NCBI GenBank assembly: GCA_900549915.1
Contig: URQF01000021.1
Span: 1-17,273 of the forward strand
Source: an uncultured Mollicutes bacterium
Lineage (GTDB): Bacteria; Bacillota_I; Bacilli_A; RFN20; CAG-288
Direction of reading: 5' to 3'
DNA length: 17,273 bases
Part shown: piece after piece, positions 1-7,453 of the stretch
Layout: every line of letters begins with the position of its first letter
Position numbering within the stretch: the stretch's first letter is position 1
Translations under genes and position numbers: made by a program
Notes under the pieces: model-generated
The model's input: the letters and a program-made list of their open reading frames with translations, nothing else
Told to the model about the DNA's origin: nothing
Databases searched by the model: none

Positions 1-78
1 CAGGCAGGTGCCTTTGGGCCGAAACCTGCGGATGAATTCCGGGTATGCTGTTTTTCTCACGTGTATAGTATACAGCAT
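1..78 (-). CDS. 5' end of a probable transposase gene, running off the left edge
   Basis: On the minus strand an open frame begins with ATG at 78-76 (an in-frame GTG lies at 60-58) and stays open to the window edge. The visible residues include YPEFIRRFRPKGT, which resembles, from memory, the N-terminus of IS4/IS1634-like DDE transposases of gut Firmicutes; no catalytic residue is in view. The segment is more GC-rich than its surroundings. A hairpin at 104-130 lies upstream of the start, and the gene on the right lacks its own 5' end, which fits an insertion sequence whose end lies between about 117 and 150. No clear Shine-Dalgarno site is seen. Only about 26 codons are visible, so the family call is tentative. 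Confidence 0.4.
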   Translation of the reverse strand, partial: MLYTIHVRKTAYPEFIRRFRPKGTCL

Positions 79-80
79 AC
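43..80. repeat. 8-bp inverted repeat over the start of the transposase-like frame
   Basis: GTATGCTG (43-50) is exactly complementary to CAGCATAC (73-80), with a 22-nt loop. It overlaps the putative start codon of the left-edge frame and could fold in its mRNA or form an operator. Function unknown. Confidence 0.4.
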
Positions 81-100
81 AATCCAATATCTTCAAGAAA

Positions 101-130
101 AAAGGAAATGCCCTAATCAACAGCATTTCC
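101..130 (-). terminator. Hairpin terminator at the putative insertion-element edge
   Basis: GGAAATGC (104-111) pairs with GCATTTCC (123-130) across an 11-nt loop. Read on the minus strand the hairpin is followed by a run of T (TTTTTTCTT). Insertion sequences often carry such a hairpin between their end and the transposase start, blocking read-in transcription. The plus-strand reading is also T-rich, so it may act both ways. Confidence 0.55.
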
Positions 131-1082
131 CCTTTCTTGCGATTGCCCTATCACTGTCCTTGATCCAGAGGACTACCAGGCTATTGCTTCTACCTACGAA
201 GCAAGTGTTAGGGATGCCGCTGCTCTTGCTGCTCTGACTATCAAGGATGGTGCTAAATTTGTTTCAATTTCCGCTGTTTCTGTCGCTTCTAGTTCCTTTG
301 ATTTAGGCGAGAATAGCGTCAAAGTGGTTGGCAAGAATGTTGCTGATGGCTTCTATGATGTCAAAGGTTATATTTATCTCAATAATGCAAAATACTATAG
401 GTATGTGACAGAAGCTAAGGCTGCTGCTCGTCCTTCTGCAACTGCTCTTACCTTCAAGCTTGGCGAGAAAGCAAATATCCAGTTAGGAAGAACTCTTACT
501 TTAGAAGTCGAGCAGGCTCCGATTGGTGCTAGGGATGAGCTTACTTGGTCTGTATCCGAAAATGCACACGCTACGGTTGCAAAGGGTGTTGTCACTCTGA
601 CCGATGAAGCTGCTGTTGGAGATACTTTCACTGTTACTGTTGCTTCTTCTGTTAATGCTGAAGTCAAAGCCTCTATCGCTGTCACCGTTATTGCTAAGGC
701 TGCTACACAGACTGTTGAAATCAATGCCAATGAATTCACTCCTACTGAACAAAATGCTGTAATAGATACCACCCTTAAGAACATTAAATTCAATTTGTCA
801 AAAGGAATTGCTACTGCCAAATATCTCAATGTATATAAAGGCCAGTCTTTGACTATCTCCATTGCATCTGGATCAATTACCATGATTGTCTTTACTTGCA
901 ACGCTAAAGACGCAGCAAAGCAAGGACCTGGATGCTTCGAACTCACTTCTGAAAAAGGTGCTTATAGTTACTCTGGGTACGATGGAACTTGGACACTTGA
1001 TGAAGGCACGAATTCTATTTCCTTCAAGGCTGCTTTAAATCAAGTCCGCATTTCTAAATTCACCATTACGTACAAAGCCTAG
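117..1082 (+). pseudogene. 3' remnant of an Ig-like surface/lipoprotein gene
   Basis: The frame is open from 117 to the TAG at 1080-1082 but has no ATG with a ribosome binding site at its left end, and no signal peptide. The GTG at 324 is internal to clearly coding sequence: upstream codons read ITVLDPEDYQAIASTYEAS and run on without a break. The rest holds a Big_2-type bacterial Ig-like domain (from about LTFKLGEKANIQLG to AEVKASIAVTV) and a C-terminal beta-rich domain ending KFTITYKA, a pattern common at the ends of secreted proteins of gut Firmicutes. Alanine is strikingly frequent and mostly written GCT. The 5' part is most simply explained as removed by the insertion element on the left. 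An intact terminator follows, so the fragment was once a normal gene. Confidence 0.7.
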
Positions 1083-1116
1083 CCATTTTCAGAAGATTAG
1101 ATTAGAGATGTTAAGG

Positions 1117-1148
1117 GGGAGCCATCGAAAGATGGCTCTCTTTTTTTC
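1117..1148 (+). terminator. Rho-independent terminator
   Basis: GAGCCATC (1119-1126), loop GAAA, GATGGCTC (1131-1138), followed by TCTTTTTTT. It lies 37 nt after the stop of the Ig-like remnant. Confidence 0.93.
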
Positions 1149-1356
1149 TGGGCTATATGGAAATTTTGACTGAATCTCACGAGTCTCGGTTTTTGAAAAA
1201 CTAAATGGATTTTCCTTTTATGGCAAAGAATTTCTTTGATTCAGAATTTATCATAGAACACTAACCTAAATTTTGATTTTAAAAACCTTTGTTTTTAAGA
1301 TCCTATAAATAGAGGCTTGATAGATGAATTAATGCTTTTAAAAAGGGAAATTGCTA
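1149..1356. other. Gene-free AT-rich spacer
   Basis: No supported gene is seen. The only structure is an AT-rich hairpin, TTAAAAAC (1279-1286) / GTTTTTAA (1291-1298) with a CTTT loop, about 60 nt upstream of the next -35 box. It may be incidental or an upstream regulatory element. Confidence 0.5.
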
Positions 1357-1385
1357 TTGACATTTCGGGGGGGGGAGGGTATAAG
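1357..1385 (+). promoter_or_regulatory. Consensus promoter with a G9 tract in its spacer (likely phase-variable)
   Basis: A perfect -35 TTGACA (1357-1362) and a near-perfect -10 TATAAG (1380-1385) are separated by exactly 17 bp. The spacer contains nine consecutive G (1367-1375), then A and GGG. Homopolymer runs in a promoter spacer are a known mechanism of phase variation: slippage changes the -35/-10 distance. At 17 bp this copy would be in the ON state. Transcription would start near 1392, just before the ribosome binding site. Confidence 0.8.
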
Positions 1386-1408
1386 TTCATTATAAGAGGT
1401 AATCACAA

Positions 1409-2692
1409 ATGAAATTAAGACAAATCCGATATGTTCTTCCCCTTCTTGCTTTTCTTGCAGTTTCTAGTTATGGATGTTCGAATAAGATAGAAAACAATCC
1501 TTCTGACACAGGCAATCCGCTTTCAGCTACTAGCGTAAAAGGAAATGCTAGCAATTCGGAAAGTAACAAGAAAGACGAAGCCGGCATAGAAAACAATCCT
1601 TTTGACACAGACAATCCCCTTTCAGCTACTAGCGTAAAAGGAAATGCTAGCAATTCGGAAAGTAACCACAAAGAAGAAGCCAGCAGTGAAAAATTCCTTT
1701 CCTTCTCTGTGCTGGATGAATCAGCAAAAACATGCAGTGTAGCTGGCTTTAAAGAAGATTCTACTGGTGATGAACCAACAGATATTGTTATCCCCTCTGC
1801 TCATGATGGATATAAAGTTATATGTATTGGAGACTATGCCTTTTGGAACAAAAAGATTAAGTCCATTAAAAGGCAAGAAGGAGTAGAAACAATTGGAGAA
1901 AATGCTTTTACTGGATGCGACAATCTGTCATCGGTCACTCTTCCATCTACAATCACCTCATTAGGACGGAGTAGCTTCTCTCAATGTTCTTCACTGGCAG
2001 AGATTTCTCTTCCTTCGGCCTTGGAGTCTATTGGTAAATGGTGCTTCAGCTATTGCTCTTCTCCATCTTCCATTGCTATCCCCGACAAAGTTAAGACAAT
2101 TGAGGAGCATACATTTGAAGAGTGCCTATCTTTACAAAACGTTACCTTTGGAAAAGGAGTGGAAACAATTGGAGAATCTGCTTTTTATAAAAACGGAATC
2201 GAAAGTCTCACCCTTCCAGGAAATATAAAGACTATATCTGCTCGTGCGTTTGAAAAATGCGAGTCTCTTACTGGAGTTGAGTTCTCACAAGGCCTTACCA
2301 CTCTCGGATCTTTAGCGTTTCTTAATTGCAGCAGCTTACAAGAAGTTGCACTTCCGGATAGCTTAACAGAGTTCGTGTCAGGCTCATCTGCTTTTGGTTC
2401 TGGATCTCAGTTCAAAGGTTGCAGTTCTCTTTCTATTGTCTCCTTAGGCAAAAGAATGACGACTATTCCCGAAGAAAGGTTTAGGGAATGTGCGAAACTA
2501 ACTAAAATCTATATTCCAGCAAGTGTTAAGGAATTGAAATATCATTCGTTAGGCTATCCAACCAGTGTTAAGGATATCTATTATGGCGGAAGTGAATCTC
2601 AATGGAACAAAGTTGAAATCGGTGAATACGATAAAAACGATATTACCTCTTCTGCAACCATTCACTACAATTCAACGGGATTACCGGAATAA
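1409..2692 (+). CDS. BspA-like leucine-rich-repeat lipoprotein
   Basis: A 427-residue surface lipoprotein. The N-terminus is a lipoprotein signal peptide with hydrophobic core LPLLAFLAVSS and lipid-anchored Cys23 (YGC). Residues 27-59 and 60-92 form a low-complexity hydrophilic stalk made of two nearly identical 33-residue units. From about residue 105 to 400 there are roughly ten LRR_5 (BspA/TpLRR) repeats with the motif 'I...AF..C..L..V.LP..', for example IGENAFTGCDNLSSVTLP. The C-terminus (IYYGGSESQW to ATIHYNS) is the usual cap of this family. Such proteins are displayed on the cell surface, and some mediate adhesion to host cells or other bacteria; the ligand here is unknown. An AGAGG site at 1395-1399 supports the ATG. 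The gene appears monocistronic, with the poly-G promoter in front and a terminator behind. Family call is firm, function inferred. Confidence 0.9.
   Translation: MKLRQIRYVLPLLAFLAVSSYGCSNKIENNPSDTGNPLSATSVKGNASNSESNKKDEAGIENNPFDTDNPLSATSVKGNASNSESNHKEEASSEKFLSFSVLDESAKTCSVAGFKEDSTGDEPTDIVIPSAHDGYKVICIGDYAFWNKKIKSIKRQEGVETIGENAFTGCDNLSSVTLPSTITSLGRSSFSQCSSLAEISLPSALESIGKWCFSYCSSPSSIAIPDKVKTIEEHTFEECLSLQNVTFGKGVETIGESAFYKNGIESLTLPGNIKTISARAFEKCESLTGVEFSQGLTTLGSLAFLNCSSLQEVALPDSLTEFVSGSSAFGSGSQFKGCSSLSIVSLGKRMTTIPEERFRECAKLTKIYIPASVKELKYHSLGYPTSVKDIYYGGSESQWNKVEIGEYDKNDITSSATIHYNSTGLPE
1487..1684 (+). repeat. 99-bp tandem duplication in the LRR lipoprotein stalk
   Basis: Two in-frame 99-bp units (1487-1585, 1586-1684) start with ATAGAAAACAATCCT and differ at 7 positions by eye. 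Each encodes 33 Ser/Asn/Glu/Lys-rich residues right after the lipidated Cys. Copy number changes would lengthen or shorten the stalk without breaking the frame. Confidence 0.92.
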
Positions 2693-2722
2693 CGCCTAAT
2701 ATCCGGAATAAAGAAAACTTTG

Positions 2723-2762
2723 AAAAAACAGATTCTTCCCTCAGTGCTAGAATCTGTTTTTT
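2723..2762 (+). terminator. Rho-independent terminator, bidirectional
   Basis: AAAAAACAGATTCT (2723-2736) pairs with AGAATCTGTTTTTT (2749-2762) across a 12-nt loop. The A and T runs at the two ends let it work on both strands, ending the LRR gene and the convergent ATPase gene. Confidence 0.9.
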
Positions 2763-2832
2763 CATTGGAGTGAAAATCTTATTAGCACAGAATAGTTTGA
2801 TTTTGGTTGTATTGAATTAGAAAGCAAACTTT

Positions 2833-2877
2833 TTTATGAATTCGGTGTTTTGAATAACTTCGATTCGGCGAAATGAT
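2833..2877. repeat. Tandem ~23-bp repeat, copy downstream of the first ATPase
   Basis: Two adjacent units (2833-2855 and 2856-2877) share the core GATTCGG[TC]G or AATTCGGTG followed by a GAAT/GAT end. The block lies just beyond the ATPase stop codon and matches the block upstream of that gene at about 32 of 37 positions in the core, with only transitions as differences. The ATPase is therefore enclosed by direct repeats about 1.37 kb apart. Confidence 0.75.
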
Positions 2878-2885
2878 GAACTCTT

Positions 2886-4181
2886 TTAGTCTTTCAGATA
2901 GTTAATTGGAATAATAAGAATTCCTTCTTTTGTCTTATAACAGGGACCATGACTTGTTACAATGGCAGAAAATAAAGGTGGTTTGTTTCCGCTTGAAATC
3001 CTCTTTGATTGGAAGCGGCTTAAAGAAGAAATACCCGCTTTGATATTATCTGGTGAATAAATTTTGATTTCAATGGCGGCATAGTCTCCATTTGGTATTT
3101 CGATGATAGCATCGACTTCTTGACCATTGCTGTCTAAGTAGTGCTTCCTGACGCCTTGGATGGATTGGGAGTAGATGGATAAGTCATGGATAGCAAAATC
3201 TTCAAAGAAAAGACCGAAGGAATCTAAGTCGTTAAGCAGATCCCCGGGCTGGATTCCTAAGGAAGCAAGTGCCATGGAAGTGTCATAGAAATGATAGGTT
3301 GGAGAAACACGGACTGAGACAGAAGAACGAAGGTTCCTGTTCTTTGCAGGCCTATCGTAAATCAGGAATATGTTCTTAAGAATGTTTAGATAAGAGCTTA
3401 GTGTATCTTCATCAAGGCTTTTTCTTTCTCCGGAGGACAGAATATCTTTCACCATCGTTGTCTTTTTTGCTTCGGTAGAGATATTCCGTGCGACTTCTTT
3501 TAAAACTGATTTTAAAAGGTCAACATTTTTGTTCTGGAAGAATTCGGAAAATTCATCACTTTCTCCCTCCGCTGTGAAAAGAACGTCATAATAGTTTTTC
3601 GTTGCATCGATTGCATATTCTTTCTCGGCTTTACAGGAAATCGGCCAACCTCCGCGGCACCTAAGATAGGCAATATCTTTCAATGAAATAGGATTTCCTT
3701 CTGGATAGATCGTAGGAACGCTCCTATCTGGATTCTGAAAAAGGGCGGAAAGAGAAACAAGTCCGTTGGATTCTCCTGACTCAAATAAGGACAGTGTCTT
3801 GAGATTCAGAAAAGAAACTCTTCCCGCTCCATTATGCTGGATTTTCGATGGATCCAGAGGTGTTGTGCTTCCTGTCAGGATATATTTCCCAAATTCGTAT
3901 TCTTCATCTAGATCATTTCGGATAAGATTAAAAATCTCAGGCACTTTTTGCCATTCATCGATTAGATGCGGAGAGCTTCCAGAGAGGGTAGAGAGAGGAT
4001 CGACTTTGGCCAATGCAATAGCCTGGTTGGATTTCAAAAGAGTTTCGCTTTTTGCAATCGTTCTGCTTAGTGTTGTCTTTCCACAGGCTTTGGGACCTGT
4101 GACAATAACACATCCAGATGTGTGCAGCTTTCTTTCCAGTGCCTTTTCAGCGATTCTATAGAAGCGTTTTTTCTTGTTCAT
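2886..4181 (-). CDS. AAA-family ATPase with DUF4143 and PD-(D/E)XK-like C-terminus
   Basis: A 431-residue cytoplasmic ATPase of the AAA_14/DUF4143 family (COG1373). Walker A is GPKACGKTT (29-37), Walker B-like LIDEWQ (73-78), sensor-type LTGST (102-106), and a glycine/arginine segment GAGRV (118-122) leads into LKTLSLFESGES, a hallmark of the family. The DUF4143 region spans about residues 215-310. The C-terminus has the acidic pattern of a restriction-endonuclease-like fold: E327 (FFEDF), D357 (QEVDAII) and E371-x-K373 (AIEIK). Whether it cuts nucleic acid is unknown; the family has no settled function despite being abundant in gut bacteria. The ATG is supported by AGAGG upstream. It is monocistronic and opposite in direction to the LRR gene. 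Tandem 23-bp repeats lie at both ends, one touching the promoter. Confidence 0.88.
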   Translation of the reverse strand: MNKKKRFYRIAEKALERKLHTSGCVIVTGPKACGKTTLSRTIAKSETLLKSNQAIALAKVDPLSTLSGSSPHLIDEWQKVPEIFNLIRNDLDEEYEFGKYILTGSTTPLDPSKIQHNGAGRVSFLNLKTLSLFESGESNGLVSLSALFQNPDRSVPTIYPEGNPISLKDIAYLRCRGGWPISCKAEKEYAIDATKNYYDVLFTAEGESDEFSEFFQNKNVDLLKSVLKEVARNISTEAKKTTMVKDILSSGERKSLDEDTLSSYLNILKNIFLIYDRPAKNRNLRSSVSVRVSPTYHFYDTSMALASLGIQPGDLLNDLDSFGLFFEDFAIHDLSIYSQSIQGVRKHYLDSNGQEVDAIIEIPNGDYAAIEIKIYSPDNIKAGISSLSRFQSKRISSGNKPPLFSAIVTSHGPCYKTKEGILIIPINYLKD

Positions 4182-4199
4182 AACAATAACCTCTTTTTT

Positions 4200-4205
4200 A
4201 TTATA
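4200..4205 (-). promoter_or_regulatory. -10 box of the first ATPase gene
   Basis: TATAAT on the minus strand, 18 bp before the ATG, gives a very short leader, as for other genes in this window. No good -35 is visible: the best hexamer at 17-bp spacing is TATTCA. The tandem repeat begins at the last base of this box, so the repeat covers the -35 region and a repeat-binding activator or repressor is plausible. Confidence 0.5.
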
Positions 4206-4250
4206 GTATAGATTCGGTGCTTTGAATAGTTTTGATTCGGTGAAATGAAT
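4205..4250. repeat. Tandem 23-bp repeat upstream of the first ATPase
   Basis: Two exact-length units (4205-4227 and 4228-4250). On the minus strand both read ATTCA-NNN-CACCGAATC-NANACT. They cover the -35 region of the ATPase promoter, the position expected of an operator. A related block lies after the gene at 2833-2877. Confidence 0.8.
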
Positions 4251-4310
4251 AATTTATGTTTCTTTCGGGCATGTAAAATTTGCTGAATTGGAACAAAAAA
4301 ATACTTTCAT

Positions 4311-4350
4311 AGAAAAAGTCCTGTTCCACAGACAGGGACAGGACTTTATT
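4311..4350 (-). terminator. Rho-independent terminator of the lipoprotein operon
   Basis: AAAGTCCTGT (4315-4324) and ACAGGACTTT (4338-4347) form a 10-bp stem. On the minus strand it is followed by TTTTTCT. The hairpin begins only a few bases after the TAA at 4353-4355, marking that codon as the original end of the operon's last gene. Confidence 0.9.
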
Positions 4351-4352
4351 CC

Positions 4353-4562
4353 TTAGCACTGGAAGAGGACTAATAGCTTATTAGTGGGGATTGCAGAAGA
4401 GGTATCAAGACGATAGCCGACCTGAGCACTCAACCTCTTTCCATCGACTTGTTTCGAGTAGATATAGGAAGTGTTTCCGTCCTTGTCTTTGACTTCACTC
4501 TTCGTAAAGGCATTTGCTTCGAATAGACTCTGGATTGTGTTTGTGGCTGTCTTTGCTGTTTT
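4353..4562 (-). other. In-frame coding extension beyond an amber stop
   Basis: Directly after the TAG at 4563-4565 the same frame stays open for 69 codons to TAA at 4353-4355. The translation has the composition of the parent lipoprotein, for example TATNTIQSLFEANAFTKSEV and SYIYSKQVDGKRLSAQVGYR. The terminator abuts this TAA and leaves no room for another gene. The simplest reading is a recent nonsense mutation (such as CAG to TAG) that removed the last 69 residues; programmed readthrough is a less likely alternative. Confidence 0.82.
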
Positions 4563-6317
4563 CTAATCTAGAACATCGGTTTCAATTTGGTGAAGACTCT
4601 TTCCGCTCTTGTCTTTCAGCTGGCGGTAACTTGCTTTCTCGAGAATGGTATCCGAGAGAACACGATTGGAGAAGAAGCAGACCTTATCATAGATATCATC
4701 GAAGAAAACAGAAGCAGAAAGCTTCAGTCGCTTCTCAATAAGACTATGGTACTTGTCTTTGCTTAAGTAATTATCAAAGCTTCCCGGATAGTAGAAGACA
4801 ACATAGGAGACAAGATGATTGGCATCACCATACCTGATGGAGAAGAGCCAGGTCTTATCTTTGGAAAGGTACTGGCGGATACTTAAACCCTGATAGTCAT
4901 TCAGCTTCAAGGAAATGTCATAGGAGAGATTCTTCCTCTTTTCATCAAAGGCAGGAAGCGGATTGCTCCTTGCTTCTCCTACGAGTGCACAGCTATTATC
5001 GCTTTCATTGTCGGTGTTGCGATAGTAGTTATAGGTACCATCTAATTCCGGGAAATCTTCTAAAGTGAGGCTCTTTTCGTCTTCTAACTTGATATCGTTC
5101 CTGAAGTCGATAATATGACTATATTGGTTAACACCTTTCCTGGTATCCCGGATATCCTTTAGTTCTGCGATTTCGGTTTTTCCGATATCATAGACTTTTA
5201 GGGAAAGGACATTGGTGATGGTGTAGACTTGGCTGTCCTTGTTCAAATCTTTTCCTGTTGTAAGAGTGATACTGGATATTTCTTCTTTGCTGAAGCCAAG
5301 ACCTTCAAAGAAGGAAGAAAGAGCAGAAGCAGAAAAAGTATAGGAAGTATCATCGCTAGACAACGATTTTGTTAGTTCTTCCGTATCAACCTGCGGACGG
5401 AAGTCAAAGGAAGGAGAAGAGTAGAGGGATTGCAGCCTATATTTCTCACCTGTTTTGGAATCCACATAGTAGTCATTATTGACTTCGTACTTTAAGACAT
5501 TGTCGTCTTTGTAGAAGGAAGCGTTCAAGACACCGTCTTTGTTGAGGAAGATCCTTTGGTTGACCGTTCCGTTCTTTTCCTTAATGTCGATGTATTCGTG
5601 GCTCTTGTCAAAGATACCATTGGAGAATCCAGTATCGGTAAACTTAGCTAGATAGCTGATATTTCCGTTTGTGAATTCTAGAGTATAGTTTGTCCTTGTA
5701 CTAAGAGACGAAACCTGCTCCCGGATTCCTTTATAGGTATCCACGACATTGACGGTAAAACTAGTGGAAGCAATAGGGAAGTAGTTGTTCTTAGAGGATA
5801 CAGTGACTTTGATTTCACCGGCTTCCGTGAACTTCTTTCCGTCAAAATCCGTTTCATAGTTTGTTGTCTCCTGCTTCTTGGAGACTTCCCCTTCAATATA
5901 AGTGACAAGACTCACCTTCCTGCCGGTTTTATCGAAAGTGTCTCCGGTGTTATAAGTGAGCTTTGTCGGAAGAGAGGAAACCTCAAGAGCATAGGTTTTA
6001 TAGTCTTTCTTTGGATAGATAGTGACAGCAAGCTCTGCTTTTTCGTCTTGATACTGGGCATAGACAGTCACTTTGCCTTCTTTTAACGGAGTCAGGACAC
6101 CTTTGTTAGAGATGACAGCAATCTTGTCATCATCAACGGAAAAGATGACCCCTTCTTTGTTTGCTTTGTATTGATAGGTATTACCAAGATAGGCTTTACT
6201 ATCGCCTTCGATTTTCAGTGGTTCTTCTATCACAGTCGGTGGATTACAGGCAGCTAAGGCAGAACCAGAGGCAAAGAAAAGAGAGGATAAAAGAAGGAAT
6301 TTAATTCTCCGTTTCAT
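4563..6317 (-). CDS. Ig-like-domain lipoprotein, third gene of operon, truncated by an amber codon
   Basis: A 584-residue lipoprotein as read to the TAG. The signal peptide ends at lipobox LAAC with Cys24. Residues about 33-101 form a Big_2-like Ig domain (GNTYQYKAN, GKVTVYAQY). Residues about 111-190 resemble a Big_3-type domain (LPTKLTYNTGDTFDKTGRKV, then GEIKVTV). The remaining ~390 residues are beta-rich with repeated Tyr/Asp/Lys motifs and match no family I recognise. The start ATG overlaps the stop of the preceding gene as ATGA, so translation is probably coupled; its own ribosome binding site is weak. The reading frame continues past the stop to the real operon end. Likely anchored to the outer face of the membrane; ligand unknown. 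Confidence 0.82.
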   Translation of the reverse strand: MKRRIKFLLLSSLFFASGSALAACNPPTVIEEPLKIEGDSKAYLGNTYQYKANKEGVIFSVDDDKIAVISNKGVLTPLKEGKVTVYAQYQDEKAELAVTIYPKKDYKTYALEVSSLPTKLTYNTGDTFDKTGRKVSLVTYIEGEVSKKQETTNYETDFDGKKFTEAGEIKVTVSSKNNYFPIASTSFTVNVVDTYKGIREQVSSLSTRTNYTLEFTNGNISYLAKFTDTGFSNGIFDKSHEYIDIKEKNGTVNQRIFLNKDGVLNASFYKDDNVLKYEVNNDYYVDSKTGEKYRLQSLYSSPSFDFRPQVDTEELTKSLSSDDTSYTFSASALSSFFEGLGFSKEEISSITLTTGKDLNKDSQVYTITNVLSLKVYDIGKTEIAELKDIRDTRKGVNQYSHIIDFRNDIKLEDEKSLTLEDFPELDGTYNYYRNTDNESDNSCALVGEARSNPLPAFDEKRKNLSYDISLKLNDYQGLSIRQYLSKDKTWLFSIRYGDANHLVSYVVFYYPGSFDNYLSKDKYHSLIEKRLKLSASVFFDDIYDKVCFFSNRVLSDTILEKASYRQLKDKSGKSLHQIETDVLD

Positions 6318-7441
6318 TTTACTTCGTTATGCTCACTTTTTTCTTTTTCAATCTGTTCCGCTAGTCCTGGAATGACGGTTGTTCCGATATCCGAAATCTT
6401 GAACGTTGCTCGATAGGTGTAGGAATTTCCAGAATTGCTTAAGGCAACATTCTTGAAATCAAATTCCCTGTTGACTTCCTTGTCGGTATAGGAAATCTTA
6501 CCTGTCAGGTCTTCAAAGAAACCTTGACTATTGAATGAACTGGCATAAGAGCCATCGACTGTATTGAAGACAGCCTGTGGGATCGAATAATCGATGGAAT
6601 AAGAGGTCAATCCCTTATAGTCGTTCTTATCCTTCTTGGAATCATAGAGGAAGCAGGATTTATCTGCATCTAATTCCAATCCAGAGTCTTCAATCTTAAA
6701 TTCATCGACTGCGAACTTGGAAAGATCACCTGTGTATCCTTCCTTGTAGTCATGGATACCAGCCCTACCTAAGAATTGATCGATGCCGCTTTCTGTGAAT
6801 TTCCCATTCACGAACTCATAGTTATGGACAAATCCATTCGGAGAGTTATATCCTCCGCCTTCGTATTCGTTTCCGCTTCCGTCAATTCCATATTTAGAGT
6901 AATAACCATCCCTCTCTGCTTTATAGACATTGCCTTTTTCAACTAAGTCTTCGTAGAGAGCAACCGGGTCATTGTCACCATCGGTCTTTTCATTCTTCTT
7001 GATATCGTTCTTCGAGACTGGATTCCTCTTGGTATCTAGGAGTTCACCAGTCCAAGTGACAGTGTAATTATATCCGCTTCCTGCGTTATACCTGATTCTT
7101 GTCAGTTCTTTGATGCTCGGAGTATGGATTGTGAAGAGTTTCGAGGCCTTGAATGCATCGTTCTCACCATAGCTGGCAGTAACGATAAAGGAACCATCCT
7201 TATCCTTGACTGTCAGTAATCCTTGATCGGTGATAGAAGCCAAATCATTGGAAACAGACCACTTGATGTCGATGTTGGAAGGAGCTTCAGCGGCAAGCTG
7301 AAGCTGCTCTCCCTGGACTAAAGTGTCTTTCAGACAGACGATGTCCTTTAATTCATTCAGTTTAACTTCTTCGACGGTTTCCTTTGCACATCCAGAAAGG
7401 AGTACAAGAGATAACAGAGTAATTAATTTTGTCTTTTTCAT
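6314..7441 (-). CDS. Ig-like-domain lipoprotein, second gene of operon
   Basis: A 375-residue lipoprotein with a short signal peptide and lipobox LSGC (Cys18). Residues about 27-107 form a Big_2-like Ig domain (IKWSVSNDLASITDQGLLTV). The rest is an unrecognised beta-rich region that includes a segment NYTVTWTGE resembling NYTLEFTNG of the third gene, which suggests the operon genes arose by duplication. A near-perfect AAGGAG (7450-7455, minus strand) precedes the ATG and overlaps the stop of the first gene, and the TGA stop overlaps the next start, so all three genes are likely co-translated. Surface location is inferred from the lipobox; the molecular role is unknown. Confidence 0.85.
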   Translation of the reverse strand: MKKTKLITLLSLVLLSGCAKETVEEVKLNELKDIVCLKDTLVQGEQLQLAAEAPSNIDIKWSVSNDLASITDQGLLTVKDKDGSFIVTASYGENDAFKASKLFTIHTPSIKELTRIRYNAGSGYNYTVTWTGELLDTKRNPVSKNDIKKNEKTDGDNDPVALYEDLVEKGNVYKAERDGYYSKYGIDGSGNEYEGGGYNSPNGFVHNYEFVNGKFTESGIDQFLGRAGIHDYKEGYTGDLSKFAVDEFKIEDSGLELDADKSCFLYDSKKDKNDYKGLTSYSIDYSIPQAVFNTVDGSYASSFNSQGFFEDLTGKISYTDKEVNREFDFKNVALSNSGNSYTYRATFKISDIGTTVIPGLAEQIEKEKSEHNEVK

Positions 7442-7453
7442 TTTTCGTTCTCC

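Noticed and set aside
1..42. End of a structured RNA (GCAGGT...ACCTGC hairpin)
   Set aside because: It matches no RNA class I can recall, and the minus-strand coding reading as a transposase start explains the composition better.
4284..4298. TGAATTGGAACAAAA shared with 11494-11508, and a 13-bp part of it on the other strand near 16436-16450
   Set aside because: Short, AT-rich, in unrelated contexts (two intergenic, one inside a coding region). A chance match in 17 kb is plausible.
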